A DNA stretch of 64,000 nucleotides from Shewanella phaeophyticola (GCF_025398315.1 NZ_JAODOQ010000001.1:2232001-2296000), one strand, 5' to 3'. Positions 26,104-37,466 are shown, counted from the first letter of the stretch. Translations and numbers: made by a program. The notes: a model not told the origin generated them from the letters alone.

Positions 26104-28200
26104 ATGTTAAATAAAAAACTACTAGCCGTTGTTATTGCTGGCGCCATGGGCATGACAGCTTGTGACTCTGACAACGATAACAAAAGTGTTGTTAGCGCAG
26201 ATATTAATTTACGCGTCATGGAAACTACTGATCTTCATACTAATATGATGGATTATAACTATTATTCAGGTAGTGAAGATAAAACCATTGGCCTTGTGCG
26301 CACGGCAAGCCTAATCAATGCTGCTCGTGCAGAAGTCACAAACTCAGTATTAGTCGATAACGGTGATTTATTACAAGGTAGTCCGATGGGCGACTATATT
26401 GCAAATAAATTCAAAACCGAAAGCGATATACTTACCGATACTCATCCAGTTTACAAAGCAATGAACACGCTTGACTATGAAGTGGGTAATATTGGTAACC
26501 ATGAATTTAATTACGGTTTATCATTCTTAGAACAATCAATAGACGGTGCTAACTTCCCTTATATTAACGCTAACGTAATTTGTGCAGACAAAGACGGTTG
26601 TTGGGATGAGGTGTTATTTAATGAAAACATGTTCACCCCATATATCATTAAAGATAAAGTCGTTACTGACGTTGATGGTAACGAGCACACGATTAAAATT
26701 GGTTATATCGGTTTTGTACCACCTCAAATCCTTCAATGGGATAAAGCGAATTTAGAAGGTAAGGTCGAAGTATTAGGTATTGTTCAAGCAGCAAATAAAT
26801 TTGTACCACAAATGCAAGCTGAAGGCGCTGATATTATTTTAGCCATTCCGCATTCAGGTATTGGTTCGAGCGAAAACCCAGGTGATCCATGGGCAGAAAA
26901 CGCGACTTACGCGTTAACCAATGTTGATGGCATTGATGCAATCTTCTTCGGTCACAGCCACTCGGTATTCCCATCTGCAACTTACAGTGACTTACCAAAC
27001 ACTGACGTAGAAAAAGGCTTATTAAACGGGGTGCCTGCTGTTATGCCTGGTCGTTGGGGTGACAACCTTGGTGTTGTTGATCTAGTATTACGCCAAGTTG
27101 AAGACAAATGGACTGTCATTCATGAAGAATCAACTGCAATTGCACGTCCAATTTACGACAACACAAATAAAGTGGCTTTAGTTGATGGTGAAGACAGTTT
27201 ACGTGATGCGATTGAAGTAGAACATAACGGTACCATTGAATATGTAAGCCAACCCATTGGTGTTGCTGCTGCTGACATGTATAGCTTTTTAACATTAGTA
27301 CAAGATGATCCTACCGTTCAAATTGTATCAAATGCACAAATCGCCCGAGTAGAAGCCTTAATCACTGATGATTTAAAAGACTTACCAATTCTGTCTGCAT
27401 CAGCACCGTTTAAAGCCGGTGGACGTTATGCTGAAGGTGATGCAAGCCAATATGTGCAAGTGCCTGCTGGTGACTTGTCGTACAAAAACGCGGCTGACTT
27501 ATACCTTTATCCAAATACTATGGTTGCAGTAAAAGCAACAGGTGCAGAGTTAAAAGATTGGCTTGAATGTTCAGCCAACCAATTTAACCAAATTGACCCA
27601 ACCGTGAGTACTCCACAAAGCTTAATTAACCGCTCTGGTCACCCAACGTATAACTTTGATGTTATCGATGGCTTAACGTATAAAATTGACGTGACTCAAC
27701 CAAGCAAGTTTGACCGTAGCTGTGAAGTGGTTGATGCCGATGCTAATCGTATTGTTGATTTAGCTTACACTGATGATGAAGGTAATGTGATCACTGGTGA
27801 CGAATTAGCTGCAATGTCATTTGTTGTGGCGTCAAATAACTACCGCGCGTTTGGTGGTTCATTTGCTGGCACCGGCTCTGATCACGTAGTGCTTGAACTA
27901 CCCGATACTAACCGTGATGCATTGTCTGCTTATATAACTGACGAGTCGCAACCTAATGCTAATGGCGGATATGATGCAATGGTTGACCCATCTGCTGATT
28001 ACAACTGGGACTTTAAAACTATCGACAATGCTACCGTTGCATTAGACATTCGTTTTGAAACCCAGGACAGCGAATTAGCCGATAAGTTTGTTGCAGAAAA
28101 TCAACAGCGCAAAATGGTTAAGTTGCCAACAACTGATGACGTAGTATCAGGTTTTGCTATTTATAGCATCGACCTAACTACTCCTATTGCACCGCAATAA
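26104..28200 (+). CDS. cpdB: 2',3'-cyclic-nucleotide phosphodiesterase / 3'-nucleotidase family lipoprotein
   Basis: A 698-residue calcineurin-like phosphoesterase with a 5'-nucleotidase-type C-terminal domain. The start at 26104 begins MLNKKLLAVVIAGAMG and gives a lipobox MTAC. Metal-site blocks are METTDLHTNMMDY, DNGDLLQGSPMGDY, GNIGNHEFNYGL, AIPHSGIG and GHSHSVFP, which fit CpdB better than UshA. It should hydrolyse 2',3'-cyclic nucleotides and 3'-nucleotides at the cell surface. With the nucleotidase at 1838-3562 it is one of two lipid-anchored nucleotide scavengers in the window. An ORF extension upstream to 25954 has no ribosome binding site. Confidence 0.87.
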   Translation: MLNKKLLAVVIAGAMGMTACDSDNDNKSVVSADINLRVMETTDLHTNMMDYNYYSGSEDKTIGLVRTASLINAARAEVTNSVLVDNGDLLQGSPMGDYIANKFKTESDILTDTHPVYKAMNTLDYEVGNIGNHEFNYGLSFLEQSIDGANFPYINANVICADKDGCWDEVLFNENMFTPYIIKDKVVTDVDGNEHTIKIGYIGFVPPQILQWDKANLEGKVEVLGIVQAANKFVPQMQAEGADIILAIPHSGIGSSENPGDPWAENATYALTNVDGIDAIFFGHSHSVFPSATYSDLPNTDVEKGLLNGVPAVMPGRWGDNLGVVDLVLRQVEDKWTVIHEESTAIARPIYDNTNKVALVDGEDSLRDAIEVEHNGTIEYVSQPIGVAAADMYSFLTLVQDDPTVQIVSNAQIARVEALITDDLKDLPILSASAPFKAGGRYAEGDASQYVQVPAGDLSYKNAADLYLYPNTMVAVKATGAELKDWLECSANQFNQIDPTVSTPQSLINRSGHPTYNFDVIDGLTYKIDVTQPSKFDRSCEVVDADANRIVDLAYTDDEGNVITGDELAAMSFVVASNNYRAFGGSFAGTGSDHVVLELPDTNRDALSAYITDESQPNANGGYDAMVDPSADYNWDFKTIDNATVALDIRFETQDSELADKFVAENQQRKMVKLPTTDDVVSGFAIYSIDLTTPIAPQ

Positions 28201-28218
28201 CACATTGACAATGATACA

Positions 28219-28244
28219 AAAAAGGCGCTTTTAGCGCCTTTTTT
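28219..28244. terminator. bidirectional terminator
   Basis: AAAAAAGGCGC/GCGCCTTTTTT with a TTTTA loop lies between the cpdB stop codon and the converging kinase gene; it works in both directions. Confidence 0.9.
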
Positions 28245-28250
28245 ATTGCG

Positions 28251-28742
28251 TTAATCATGTGACATTTCAAATAAGTGCCCCATTTTTTGAATATGACTCA
28301 ACGGAACATGGTGACGATTTCGCTCAGCGCATAACTGTTGATGCTCTGCATTTTTAGGTTGACCCACTAACACGACACGAACCTGATACCCTAACGCTCT
28401 TGCCGCAGCTTCATAAGCCATGAACTCCCATAAAGCCACATTGGTATTATCACAAATCACCACAGGTTCTTGGCATGCTAATGCTTCAATAAAGCCGGTT
28501 AAATTAGCTTGATGGTACTGGGCTAACTTTTGTGGATTAAAGTGATACTCACCATCGACATAAAAATAATTATCAGTTGAAAAATAGCCATATTGTCGAA
28601 TGTGGAATGACTGTTCAATGCCTAATGAATTAATGTACTGCTCAACCCAATATGACTTACCACTACCGGGTAAACCACGCATAATAATTGCGACCTTAGC
28701 ATTAGCACCTTGAGAGTCTAGCATTTCAGTCTGCTGTGTCAC
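28251..28742 (-). CDS. P-loop kinase-like ATP-binding protein
   Basis: A 163-residue AAA/P-loop kinase. The Walker A is RGLPGSGKSYWVEQY, and FSTDNYFYVDGEYHF and VICDNTNVALWEF resemble polynucleotide-kinase-type P-loop enzymes (N4BP2-like). The GTG at 28742 has GAGGTG at seven bases and overlaps the 3' end of the sirtuin gene by 17 bases. An ATG at 28724 is an alternative that would leave no overlap. Phosphorylation of a nucleotide or RNA end is plausible; no substrate is shown. It forms a two-gene unit with the sirtuin. Confidence 0.75.
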   Translation of the reverse strand: MTQQTEMLDSQGANAKVAIIMRGLPGSGKSYWVEQYINSLGIEQSFHIRQYGYFSTDNYFYVDGEYHFNPQKLAQYHQANLTGFIEALACQEPVVICDNTNVALWEFMAYEAAARALGYQVRVVLVGQPKNAEHQQLCAERNRHHVPLSHIQKMGHLFEMSHD

Positions 28743-29457
28743 TGCCAATCACCTCACCTGCAAGAATTTTGTCCACTAACTTTGGCACTATCTCCCCCGC
28801 TTTACCGGTTAAGTGATACTGAAATTGACTGTGCCTGTCTGCGGCCAATAAATTAACTTCAACCGTTTGTGCGCCATGATGATTTGCAGAATCGACAAAA
28901 CCAGCAGCAGGATATACGATTCACGATGTACCAATGGCAATAAATAAATCACAATGATCTAATGCATCATGAATTCTGTCCATACCAAAAGGCATTTCGC
29001 CGAACCATACAATGTGTGGTCGTAAACGTTTACCTGGGATACAACAAGTGCAGCAATTATCTACACCAAAAGGTTCACGTAATGCAAACGTTTGTAATGA
29101 CTGTGGGCAACGGCCTTTAGATAATTCGCCATGCATATGCAATAACCGACGAGAACCCGCTCGCTCATGCAAATCATCAACATTTTGAGTAATGACAAGT
29201 AATTCACCGTCAAATTCAGCCTCCAATTTGGCTAACGCCTCATGGGCTGCATTGGGTAACACTTCACCACTGTGGAGTTGCTGCCAGCGTGAATTATAAA
29301 AACGTTCAACCAACTCGACATCTCGGGCATAGCCCTCGGGTGTCGCAACATCCTCTATATGATGTTCCTCCCATAAGCCATGTTGATCACGAAAGGTTTT
29401 AATGCCTGACTCAGCTGAAATCCCCGCGCCGGTCAGTACCACAATTTGCCGGTACAT
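28726..29457 (-). CDS. cobB: NAD-dependent sirtuin deacylase, interrupted by an in-frame TGA
   Basis: A 243-residue class III sirtuin removing acyl groups from lysines with NAD. The motifs are [30 protein letters not shown], catalytic His in LHMHGEL, zinc cysteines in GRCPQS and NCCTCC, and [15 protein letters not shown] at 28923-28921 falls where the family has Gly (GTSG.VYPAAGF), and the same frame then runs to the real stop at 28726 through [22 protein letters not shown]. The restored codons could contain GGNCC. The ATG at 29457 has AAAGGA upstream; the 36 codons before it are dismissed. Confidence 0.88.
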
Positions 29458-29814
29458 GTTACGTCCTTTATTGTTGTTATCATTTACATATATCTCTGAT
29501 TTAACATTAACACTTTCTGGGTCAATATCCTTAAACTCTACAATGAAATCGAAAAGTTTTTTCATCTACAAATCACATAGTCTCATCATAACCTTACATT
29601 TAACGGGTGCAATAATCCCTTAGTATTAGTAAGTATATAGCTGATATTAAGGATATAACTCGTCAATATGTTCAACTAAAGCAAATGTTTTACTAAATAT
29701 TCTGCATATAGGTTGATTAAGCGCGTTAAGAGGTTTATGTTTTTATATTCAAGACATATAATGATCAGATTATCCACCGATGAACCGATGGGTTCTGCAA
29801 TCAAGAGATTAGCA
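29458..29814. other. divergent gap between the sirtuin gene and fur
   Basis: It must carry both promoters. No Fur box, -35/-10 pair or hairpin was convincing. Confidence 0.4.
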
Positions 29815-30246
29815 ATGACAGATGGAAATCAAGCGCTAAAAAAAGCCGGATTAAAAATAACCCTGCCGCGAGTTAAAATCCTAGAACTGATGCAAGAGCC
29901 TGAGAATCAGCATATCAGTGCCGAAGACTTATATAAAAAGTTGCTCGAAGTTGGCGAAGAGATTGGCCTAGCAACGGTATATCGCGTATTAAACCAATTT
30001 GACGATGCTGGGATCCTAAATCGTCATCATTTTGAAAGTGGCAAAGCCGTATTTGAAATGTCGACACAACAACACCATGACCATTTGGTGTGTTTAACCT
30101 GTGATAAAGTGATTGAGTTTTCTGATGAAGTGATTGAGCGTCGCCAGGACGAAATTGCCATGCGTCATAATATTAAACTGACTCACCACAGTTTATATCT
30201 TTATGGTCACTGCACCAACGACACTTGCGATCACGCCGACGAATAG
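29815..30246 (+). CDS. fur: ferric uptake regulator
   Basis: A 143-residue iron-responsive repressor. The N-terminal winged helix carries LKKAGLKITLPRVKILELM and GLATVYRVLNQFDDAGI. The dimerisation domain has the regulatory metal site in HHDHLVCLTCDKVIEF and a second Cys pair in GHCTNDTCDH. With Fe(II) it silences iron-uptake genes. The ATG at 29815 begins MTDGNQALKKAG; the upstream in-frame codons have no support. No lesion is seen. A strong terminator follows. Confidence 0.95.
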   Translation: MTDGNQALKKAGLKITLPRVKILELMQEPENQHISAEDLYKKLLEVGEEIGLATVYRVLNQFDDAGILNRHHFESGKAVFEMSTQQHHDHLVCLTCDKVIEFSDEVIERRQDEIAMRHNIKLTHHSLYLYGHCTNDTCDHADE

Positions 30247-30260
30247 TCAGTGTGTTATGC

Positions 30261-30290
30261 AAAAAACCAGCAATCTTGCTGGTTTTTTAT
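30261..30290. terminator. terminator between fur and the AEC transporter gene
   Basis: AAAAAACCAGCAA/TTGCTGGTTTTTT with a TC loop; symmetrical A/T runs let it serve both converging genes. Confidence 0.88.
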
Positions 30291-30305
30291 TGTCTATCAT
30301 TTCTG

Positions 30306-31233
30306 CTATACCAACCACATCAACCATAAGCTATAGCTCAACACAGATAATAAAGTAGATAACACCACTGTGCTCCCTAAGGTTGATTGATATTGCTTAA
30401 TTTCGGTGGCGATAAGATAAGCATTTACGCCTAACGGTGATGCACTTAACAACACTAACATGACGCTATTTTGTTCAGAAAACTCAAACACCCAATTTGC
30501 CATCACATAAACCAAAGCCGGCAACAACAGTATTTTTAAAACACTGGCTAGCAAAGCAAAACGCCAATTATCACCTATCCTATAAAAACTAAGGTTAGCC
30601 CCCAACACAAATAAGGCACAGGTCAGAGCAGGCTTGGCTAATAATGATAGGCCTTCATCAAGTTGCTCGCCTAAGTCAATATTTAAACCATTAGCGATAA
30701 TCCCAAGACTAATACTTAATACCACCGGATTTAACACCATTGAACGGGTAAAATTACGCCATGAAAACCCATGTTGTTGCGAGCGCGCAGCCAATATAAA
30801 AGTTAACGCAAATAAAAACGCACTATGAAAAGTAATGATCATAAATATGGAACCAATCATTGCTTTACCTAACGCAGCCGTAATCACAGGCAAACCAACA
30901 ATCACAGTGTTGGAATAACTACAACCTAACGCATAAACTGCGCTAAGCGTCGCTGCGCTGTTGAGTTTTCTCGCCAAAATATCGATTAATTTGGTACCCA
31001 ACAGCAAACACAAATAACACGGGTAAATAAAAAGCCAATAAAGATGATGGATCAATACTTTGGGCAAATGGCGCCGCCAACATATTGGTAAATAAAAACG
31101 CAGGGATACTGACATAAAAGGTAAATTTGCTCAGCCCAGCAATATGATCTTTACTAAAAAATCCAGCGCGAGTAAGCCCATAGCCCAATGCAACTATAAA
31201 CATAATCGGAAAAATAATATTCACAATGGCCAT
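30306..31233 (-). CDS. AEC family transporter, frameshifted here
   Basis: An auxin-efflux-carrier-family membrane protein, about 309 residues with ten expected helices. The N-terminal half begins MAIVNIIFPIMFIVALGYGL and the C-terminal half carries LGCSYSNTVIVGLPVI and SASPLGVNAYLIATE. The two frames overlap between 30943 and 31115. The likeliest break is at 30992-30999, where minus-strand GGGTACCAAA would be GGNCCAAA, giving VGPKLIDILARKL, the same GGTCC to GGTACC change as in blc. Substrates in bacteria are organic acids or amino acids; unknown here. Confidence 0.83.
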
Positions 31234-31259
31234 CAATTAAATCCATCTAAACAGGCAAT

Positions 31260-31285
31260 AAAAAAGGCGCCGAAGCGCCTTTTAT
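31260..31285 (-). terminator. terminator of the suc operon
   Basis: AAAAGGCGC/GCGCCTTTT with a CGAA tetraloop, 19 bp past the sucD stop codon. Confidence 0.88.
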
Positions 31286-31303
31286 TAAGCAGCTAGTCAG
31301 TGA

Positions 31304-32177
31304 TTACCAGCCAGTTTTAGTACGCAATGCTTTGCCAATGTCAGCTAAAGAGCGAACAGTGGTTACGCCTGCAGCTTCTAAAGCCGCAAACTTGTCTTCA
31401 GCAGTACCTTTACCGCCAGCGATAATTGCGCCAGCATGCTGCATACGCTTACCTTCTGGTGCCGTTACACCGGCAATGTAAGATACTACAGGTTTAGTTA
31501 CGTTTGCTTTGATATAAGCAGCCGCTTCTTCTTCAGCGTTACCACCGATTTCACCGATCATCACAATCGCTTCAGTCTGTGGATCGTTTTGGAACATTTC
31601 CAATACGTCGATGAAGTTAGTACCAGGAATTGGATCACCACCGATACCTACACAAGTAGATTGGCCGAAACCTTCATCAGTTGTTTGCTTAACCGCTTCG
31701 TACGTTAATGTACCAGAGCGTGAAACAATACCCACTTTACCAGGCTTGTGAATGTGACCAGGCATAATACCAATCTTACATTCACCAGGAGTGATAACAC
31801 CTGGGCAGTTAGAATCGAATCATGCGAGTGCCGGTTTCTTCTAGCTTCACTTTCACTTGTAGCATATCAAGTGTAGGGATGCCTTCAGTAATACAAACGA
31901 TGAGCTCAAGGCCTGCATCGATTGCTTCAAGAATTGCATCTTTACAAAATGGTGCAGGTACATAGATAACAGTTGCAGTTGCACCTGTTGCCGCTACTGC
32001 ATCTTTAACAGTGTTGAACACAGGAAGACCTAGGTGAGTTTGACCACCTTTTCCAGGAGAAACACCACCAACCATTTGCGTGCCATAAGCAATCGCCTGC
32101 TCAGAGTGGAAAGTACCCTGGCCACCAGTGAAACCTTGACAGATTACCTTGGTATCTTTGTTAATTAAAACAGACAT
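31304..32177 (-). CDS. sucD: succinyl-CoA synthetase alpha subunit, frameshifted here
   Basis: Alpha subunit of the TCA enzyme that makes ATP or GTP from succinyl-Co[30 protein letters not shown] is the CoA-binding start (cut by an intact Rossmann fold), and the phosphorylated His lies in MQHAGAI. The frame breaks at 31811-31819: family members read [22 protein letters not shown], and minus-strand ATTCGATTCTAAC stands where ATTGGTCCTAAC is expected (one base extra, several changed). The start codon overlaps the sucC stop by one base. The gene is surely intact in the cell. Confidence 0.95.
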
Positions 32178-33344
32178 TATTTGCCCTCCGCAGCTTTAAC
32201 TACTTGCTCAGCCGCGTCAGTTAGACTGGTTGCCGCGATGATATCAAGACCAGATTTCGCCAAAACTTCACGACCTAAATCAGCGTTAGTACCTTCAAGA
32301 CGTACAACGACTGGCACTTTAACGCCCACTTCTTTCACTGCACCGATGATACCTTCAGCGATCATATCGCAACGTACGATACCACCGAAGATGTTCACCA
32401 ATACGGCTTTAACATTGCTGTCAGAAAGAATGATCTTAAATGCTTCAGCAACACGTTCTTTGGTTGCTCCACCGCCAACATCTAAGAAGTTAGCTGGCTT
32501 GCCGCCGTGTAGGTTTACGATGTCCATTGTGCCCATTGCTAGGCCAGCACCGTTAACCATACAACCTACGTTGCCATCTAAAGCAACATAGTTTAATTCA
32601 AATTTAGCCGCATGCGCTTCACGAGCATCATCTTGAGATGGATCGTGCATCGCTTTGATTTTTGGCTGACGGAACAATGCGTTACCATCGATACCAATCT
32701 TGCCATCTAAACAGTGAAGGTTACCTTCAGTGGTGATAACAAGTGGATTGATTTCTAATAATGCGAAATCGTGATCGTTAAACATGTTCGCAAGACCCAT
32801 GAAGATCTTGGTGAACTGCTTCATTTGAGTTGGGTTTAAGCCTAACTTGAAGCCAAGATCACGCGCTTGATAAGCTTGTGAGGCCTGTTAACGGATCGAT
32901 GATTGCAGTGTGAATAAGTTCTGGCGTTTCTTCAGCCACTTTTTCAATTTCAACACCACCTTCAGTTGATGCCATAAACACAACGCGACGTGTGCTACGG
33001 TCAACGACTGCACCTAAGTACAATTCGTTGGCGATATCAGTACAGCTTTCAACTAGGATTTTAGCCACTGGTTGACCATTGGCGTCAGTCTGGTAAGTCA
33101 CTAAGTTTTTACCTAACCAGTTTTCAGCGAATGCTCTGATTTCGTCTTTACTGCCAGTCACTTTAACGCCACCCGCTTTACCGCGGCCGCCGGCGTGTAC
33201 TTGACACTTAACTACCCATAAATCTCCGCCAATGTGGCCAGCTGCTTCTACTGCTTCTTGAGCTGTATCACATGCAAAACCTTCAGAGACTGGTAAACCA
33301 TATTCGGCAAATAACGCTTTTGCCTGATACTCATGCAAATTCAT
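32177..33344 (-). CDS. sucC: succinyl-CoA synthetase beta subunit, frameshifted here
   Basis: ATP-grasp beta subunit of succinyl-CoA synthetase, partner of Suc[31 protein letters not shown] and the C-terminal [16 protein letters not shown] are standard. The frame breaks at 32877-32885 between IIDPLTG and [19 protein letters not shown]. Observed GGCCTCACAAGCT has one base more than the expected GGNCCNCAAGCT (Gly-Pro-Gln-Ala). Full length would be about 388 residues. It overlaps sucD by one base, enforcing coupled translation. Confidence 0.95.
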
Positions 33345-33420
33345 GATGATCTATCCATATACTTCTAATCAAATCCAACTGGCTCAACCTGAGCCAGCGA
33401 CGAGGGTTTTATCTACTGAC

Positions 33421-34614
33421 TTATAGATCAAGTAGCAGACGAGTTGGATCTTCTAAGAAGTCTTTAATCGCGACTAAGAAGCCAACTGACTCACGGCCAT
33501 CTACAATGCGATGGTCATAAGAGAGTGCTAGGTACATCATAGGCAGGATTTCAACCTGACCATTCACTGCCATTGGGCGATCTTTAATGGCATGCATGCC
33601 TAAGATTGCGCTTTGTGGCAGATTTAAAATTGGGGTAGACATTAGCGAACCAAAAACACCACCGTTAGTCACCGTGAAATTACCGCCCGTCATATCTGCA
33701 ACAGAAAGTTTTCCGTCACGGCCTTTAATGGCTAACTCACGTACCGCTTTTTCGATTTCAGCTAAGTTCATGGTATCGGTATCACGTAATACCGGTGTCA
33801 CTAGGCCACGCGGAGTTGATACTGCGATGCTGATATCGAAATAGTTGTGATACACAATGTCATCACCATCGATTGATGCGTTAACTTCAGGGAAACGTTT
33901 AAGCGCTTCTGTAACCGCTTTAATGTAGAAAGACATAAAGCCTAAACGGATGCCATGACGTTTTTCAAAGATATCTTGATATTGCTTACGGATATCCATG
34001 ATTGGCTTCATGTTCACCTCATTAAACGTGGTTAACATTGCCGTAGAGTTTTTAGCTTCTAATAAACGCGTTGCAATGGTTTTACGTAAACGAGTCATTG
34101 GAACGCGTTTTTCGCTGCGACCTTCTAACGGCGCAACCGGTGCTGCTGCCGGAGCGGCTTTCGCAGCTGGTGCAGACTTAACAAAGGCTTCAACATCTTC
34201 TTTAGTAATGCGTCCACCAACACCAGTGCCTTTAATATTGGCAGCATCAAGATTATGCTCCGCAATTAAACGACGTACCGATGGGCTTAATGCATCGCTT
34301 GACTCATCACTTGCCGCTTCGCTTGCTGCAGCAGGAGCTTGCGCTTCTGCTTTAGTCACTTCTTGACCAGACACAACACCTGCAACAAAGTGAGCAATAA
34401 CTTGTTCGCCTAAAACCGTGTCGCCTTCTTGGAATAACAATTCAGAGATAGAACCGTCTTCTGGCGCAACCACTTCTAAAACAACTTTATCAGTCTCGAT
34501 ATCAACTAAGTTTTGATCGCGAGTGACCGCTTCACCAGGTTTAACATGCCAAGTAGCAATCGTTGCATCAGCAACTGATTCTGGTAATACGGGTACCTTA
34601 ATTTCGATACTCAT
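33421..34614 (-). CDS. sucB: dihydrolipoyl succinyltransferase, E2 of 2-oxoglutarate dehydrogenase
   Basis: A 397-residue E2 core enzyme moving the succinyl group from E1-bound thiamine diphosphate to CoA. Domains in order: a lipoyl domain with Lys43 in [11 protein letters not shown], an Ala/Pro-rich linker, the peripheral-subunit-binding domain ([20 protein letters not shown]), a second linker, and the catalytic domain with [11 protein letters not shown]. It is intact here. It follows sucA by 29 bp and precedes sucC by 76 bp on the same transcript. Confidence 0.96.
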   Translation of the reverse strand: MSIEIKVPVLPESVADATIATWHVKPGEAVTRDQNLVDIETDKVVLEVVAPEDGSISELLFQEGDTVLGEQVIAHFVAGVVSGQEVTKAEAQAPAAASEAASDESSDALSPSVRRLIAEHNLDAANIKGTGVGGRITKEDVEAFVKSAPAAKAAPAAAPVAPLEGRSEKRVPMTRLRKTIATRLLEAKNSTAMLTTFNEVNMKPIMDIRKQYQDIFEKRHGIRLGFMSFYIKAVTEALKRFPEVNASIDGDDIVYHNYFDISIAVSTPRGLVTPVLRDTDTMNLAEIEKAVRELAIKGRDGKLSVADMTGGNFTVTNGGVFGSLMSTPILNLPQSAILGMHAIKDRPMAVNGQVEILPMMYLALSYDHRIVDGRESVGFLVAIKDFLEDPTRLLLDL

Positions 34615-34643
34615 TGAAAGCTTCCCTTTATATAAATTATCTA

Positions 34644-37466
34644 TTACGACAGTTTTAATGCGCTATTCACTAATGATTCTTGCTGGTGTACATGCAACGC
34701 AGGATAACCACATGCAGGTGCAGCTGACGCTTCACGACCGGCATAAGTTAATTGAGCGCCTGCAGGAATGTTAGCCCAGAAGTGATGTTGACTACAGTAC
34801 CATGCACCCTGGTTTTGCGGCTCTTCCTGACACCATACAAAGTCTTTAACATGTTGATATGTTTCTAGTGCTGCACGCATTTCCACATCAGGGAACGGGT
34901 ACAACTGCTCAACACGAATAAGGGCAACGTTGTTAATGTTTTCTTTGCGGCGTTTTTCAAGTAACTCGAAGTAAACTTTACCGCTACAAAATACTACGCG
35001 ATCGACTTTACTTGCATCTAAGGTATCAACTTCACCAATAATATTTTGGAAAGTCCCTTCAGCAAGTTCTTCCATGCTAGACACGGCTAATGGATGACGT
35101 AGTAACGATTTAGGCGACATCACCACGAGTGGACGACGCATTGGTCGTACAACTTGGCGACGCAACATGTGATAAACCTGAGCCGGTGTTGACGGTATAC
35201 ACACCTGCATATTGTGGTTAGCACAAAGTTGTAAGAAACGCTCTAAACGGGCACTTGAATGCTCAGAGCCTTGACCTTCATAGCCATGCGGAAGCAACAT
35301 TGTTAGACCACATAAACGGCCCCACTTCTGCTCGCCTGATGACAAGAACTGATCAATCACCACTTGCGCACAGTTTACAAAGTCACCAAACTGCGCTTCC
35401 CAAATGGTTAAGCCCCCTGGTTCTGCTGTAGCGTAGCCATATTCAAAGGCTAACACTGATGCTTCTGATAGAACTGAGTCAGTAATGTCGATAGGTGCTT
35501 GCTCGTCTGCCACATTACGCAATGGTAAATAAGTGGTGCCATCTTTTTGGTTATGCAAAATAGCATGACGATGGAAGAACGTGCCGCGACCAGAGTCTTG
35601 ACCCGTAATACGTACACGCTTGTTGTCTTCAAGGATAGAGGCATAAGCTAGGGTTTCAGCAAACCCCCAGTCTAGCAATTTCTCGCCTTTCGCCATGGCT
35701 GCACGGTCGTTATAAATTTTCGCAACGCGAGACTGCAATGTATGACCTTCAGGAATATCCACCATTTTATCGGCAAGATTCTGTAAGCGTTCCATTGTCA
35801 TGGCACTGGCGTAATCTTCATCCCACTCACGATTTAAGTATGGAGTCCAGTCAACTGTGTGTAACGTCATAGGGCGCCATTCTTTTACCACACAATCACC
35901 GGCATCTAATGCATCACGGTAGTGGTTAATTAAGCCCGTCACCTCATCAGCGGCAATACTGTTATCAGCAATCAGTTTGTCAGCATAGATTTTACGAGGC
36001 GTTTGGTGTTTTTTGATTTTGGCATACATTAGTGGCTGTGTAGCACTAGGCTCATCCGCTTCGTTATGGCCATGGCGGCGATAGCACACTAAATCAATCA
36101 CAACATCACGTTTAAATTCGTTACGATAATCAACAGCCAGCTGAGAAATAAACGCAACAGCTTCTGGATCGTCAGAATTGACGTGGAAAATGGGTGCCTG
36201 AACCATTTTAGCGATGTCTGTACAGTATTCTGTAGAACGCACATCAGCATGGTTAGAAGTCGTAAAGCCCACTTGGTTGTTTACTACGATGCGGATACTT
36301 CCACCCACTGTAAAGCCGCGAGTTTGAGACATGTTAAATGTCTCTTGTACAATGCCCTGACCGGTAATTGCCGAGTCACCATGAATGGTAATTGGCATCA
36401 CTTGTAGACCGTCTTTACAACCGCGGCGGTCTTGACGAGCACGCACTGAACCAATAACCACTGGATTGACGATCTCTAAGTGAGATGGGTTAAAGGCTAA
36501 CGCTAAATGGACATTGCCACCTGGCGTTTCAAAATCTGATGAGAAACCTTGGTGATACTTAACGTCACCTGAACCATGAGTATCTGCATGCTTACCCGCA
36601 AATTCGTCAAACAGTTCTGCAGGTCGCTTACCCAAAATGTTAATGAGAAGGTTTAAGCGACCACGGTGAGCCATGCCCACAACGATTTCTTTTGTACCGG
36701 CTTCACCCGCACGGTAAATGATTTCGCGCATCATCGGGACAAGCGCGTCACCACCTTCTAACGAGAAACGTTTTGCACCTGGGAACTTAGCACCAAGGTA
36801 TTTTTCCATACCTTCGGCGGCGTTCAGGCCTTCAAGAATACGTTTCTTAATTGAGTTATCGTAGTTTGCTTTACCTAACGTTGGCTCAAGACGTTGTTGG
36901 ATCCAACGCTTTTCGTCAGTGTCGGTAATGTGCATATATTCGGCGCCAATTGAACCACAATAGGTGGTTTTCAACGCGTGAATAATATCTGCAAGCTTCA
37001 TGGTTTCACCGCCTAAGGCGAATGAACCCGTATTAAACTCGCGCTGCATATCTTCAGCGGTTAAGCCATGGTAAGCCGGATCTAATTCTTGAACAGCTTC
37101 ACGCTTCCATAACCCTAATGGGTCGAGATTAGCATTTTGGTGACCACGAAAACGGTGAGCATTAATGAGCTGTAGCACTTTAACTTGTTTCGCATCTAGC
37201 TCTGGGTCACTTACGCGGGCAGCGCCTTTAGAGCGACTTTCAAGGGCTAAGCTACGGAAATAGTCACGAACTTTAGAGTGGGCGGCTTCAGGTACTTCAA
37301 TAGAGGCACCGTTCACAGGCGGGAGGTTATCAAAAACAAGCTGCCAATCAGCAGTCACTGATTGCGGATCTTCTTGATAGGCTTCATACATCTCTTCTAC
37401 GTAGGTCGAGTTAGCACCACTTAGATGTGATGAATCGAGCCAGGCTTTCATGATGCCTTGGTGCAT
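34644..37466 (-). CDS. sucA: 2-oxoglutarate dehydrogenase E1
   Basis: A 940-residue thiamine-diphosphate enzyme that decarboxylates 2-oxoglutarate. Visible features are the N-terminal E2-binding segment ([19 protein letters not shown]), [17 protein letters not shown], and the cofactor-binding region [13 protein letters not shown] with NNQVGFTT. The ATG at 37466 has AAGGA six bases upstream; five codons before it are excluded. No lesion despite its length. A hairpin separates it from sdhB upstream. Confidence 0.96.
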   Translation of the reverse strand: MHQGIMKAWLDSSHLSGANSTYVEEMYEAYQEDPQSVTADWQLVFDNLPPVNGASIEVPEAAHSKVRDYFRSLALESRSKGAARVSDPELDAKQVKVLQLINAHRFRGHQNANLDPLGLWKREAVQELDPAYHGLTAEDMQREFNTGSFALGGETMKLADIIHALKTTYCGSIGAEYMHITDTDEKRWIQQRLEPTLGKANYDNSIKKRILEGLNAAEGMEKYLGAKFPGAKRFSLEGGDALVPMMREIIYRAGEAGTKEIVVGMAHRGRLNLLINILGKRPAELFDEFAGKHADTHGSGDVKYHQGFSSDFETPGGNVHLALAFNPSHLEIVNPVVIGSVRARQDRRGCKDGLQVMPITIHGDSAITGQGIVQETFNMSQTRGFTVGGSIRIVVNNQVGFTTSNHADVRSTEYCTDIAKMVQAPIFHVNSDDPEAVAFISQLAVDYRNEFKRDVVIDLVCYRRHGHNEADEPSATQPLMYAKIKKHQTPRKIYADKLIADNSIAADEVTGLINHYRDALDAGDCVVKEWRPMTLHTVDWTPYLNREWDEDYASAMTMERLQNLADKMVDIPEGHTLQSRVAKIYNDRAAMAKGEKLLDWGFAETLAYASILEDNKRVRITGQDSGRGTFFHRHAILHNQKDGTTYLPLRNVADEQAPIDITDSVLSEASVLAFEYGYATAEPGGLTIWEAQFGDFVNCAQVVIDQFLSSGEQKWGRLCGLTMLLPHGYEGQGSEHSSARLERFLQLCANHNMQVCIPSTPAQVYHMLRRQVVRPMRRPLVVMSPKSLLRHPLAVSSMEELAEGTFQNIIGEVDTLDASKVDRVVFCSGKVYFELLEKRRKENINNVALIRVEQLYPFPDVEMRAALETYQHVKDFVWCQEEPQNQGAWYCSQHHFWANIPAGAQLTYAGREASAAPACGYPALHVHQQESLVNSALKLS

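Noticed and set aside
29713..29814. Longer Fur starting at 29713
   Set aside because: Known Fur proteins begin near MTDGNQALKKAG; the upstream codons do not resemble Fur.
32181..32591. 136-codon plus-strand ORF opposite sucC
   Set aside because: A shadow of the sucC reading frame; Ser/Thr/Pro-rich, with no ribosome binding site.
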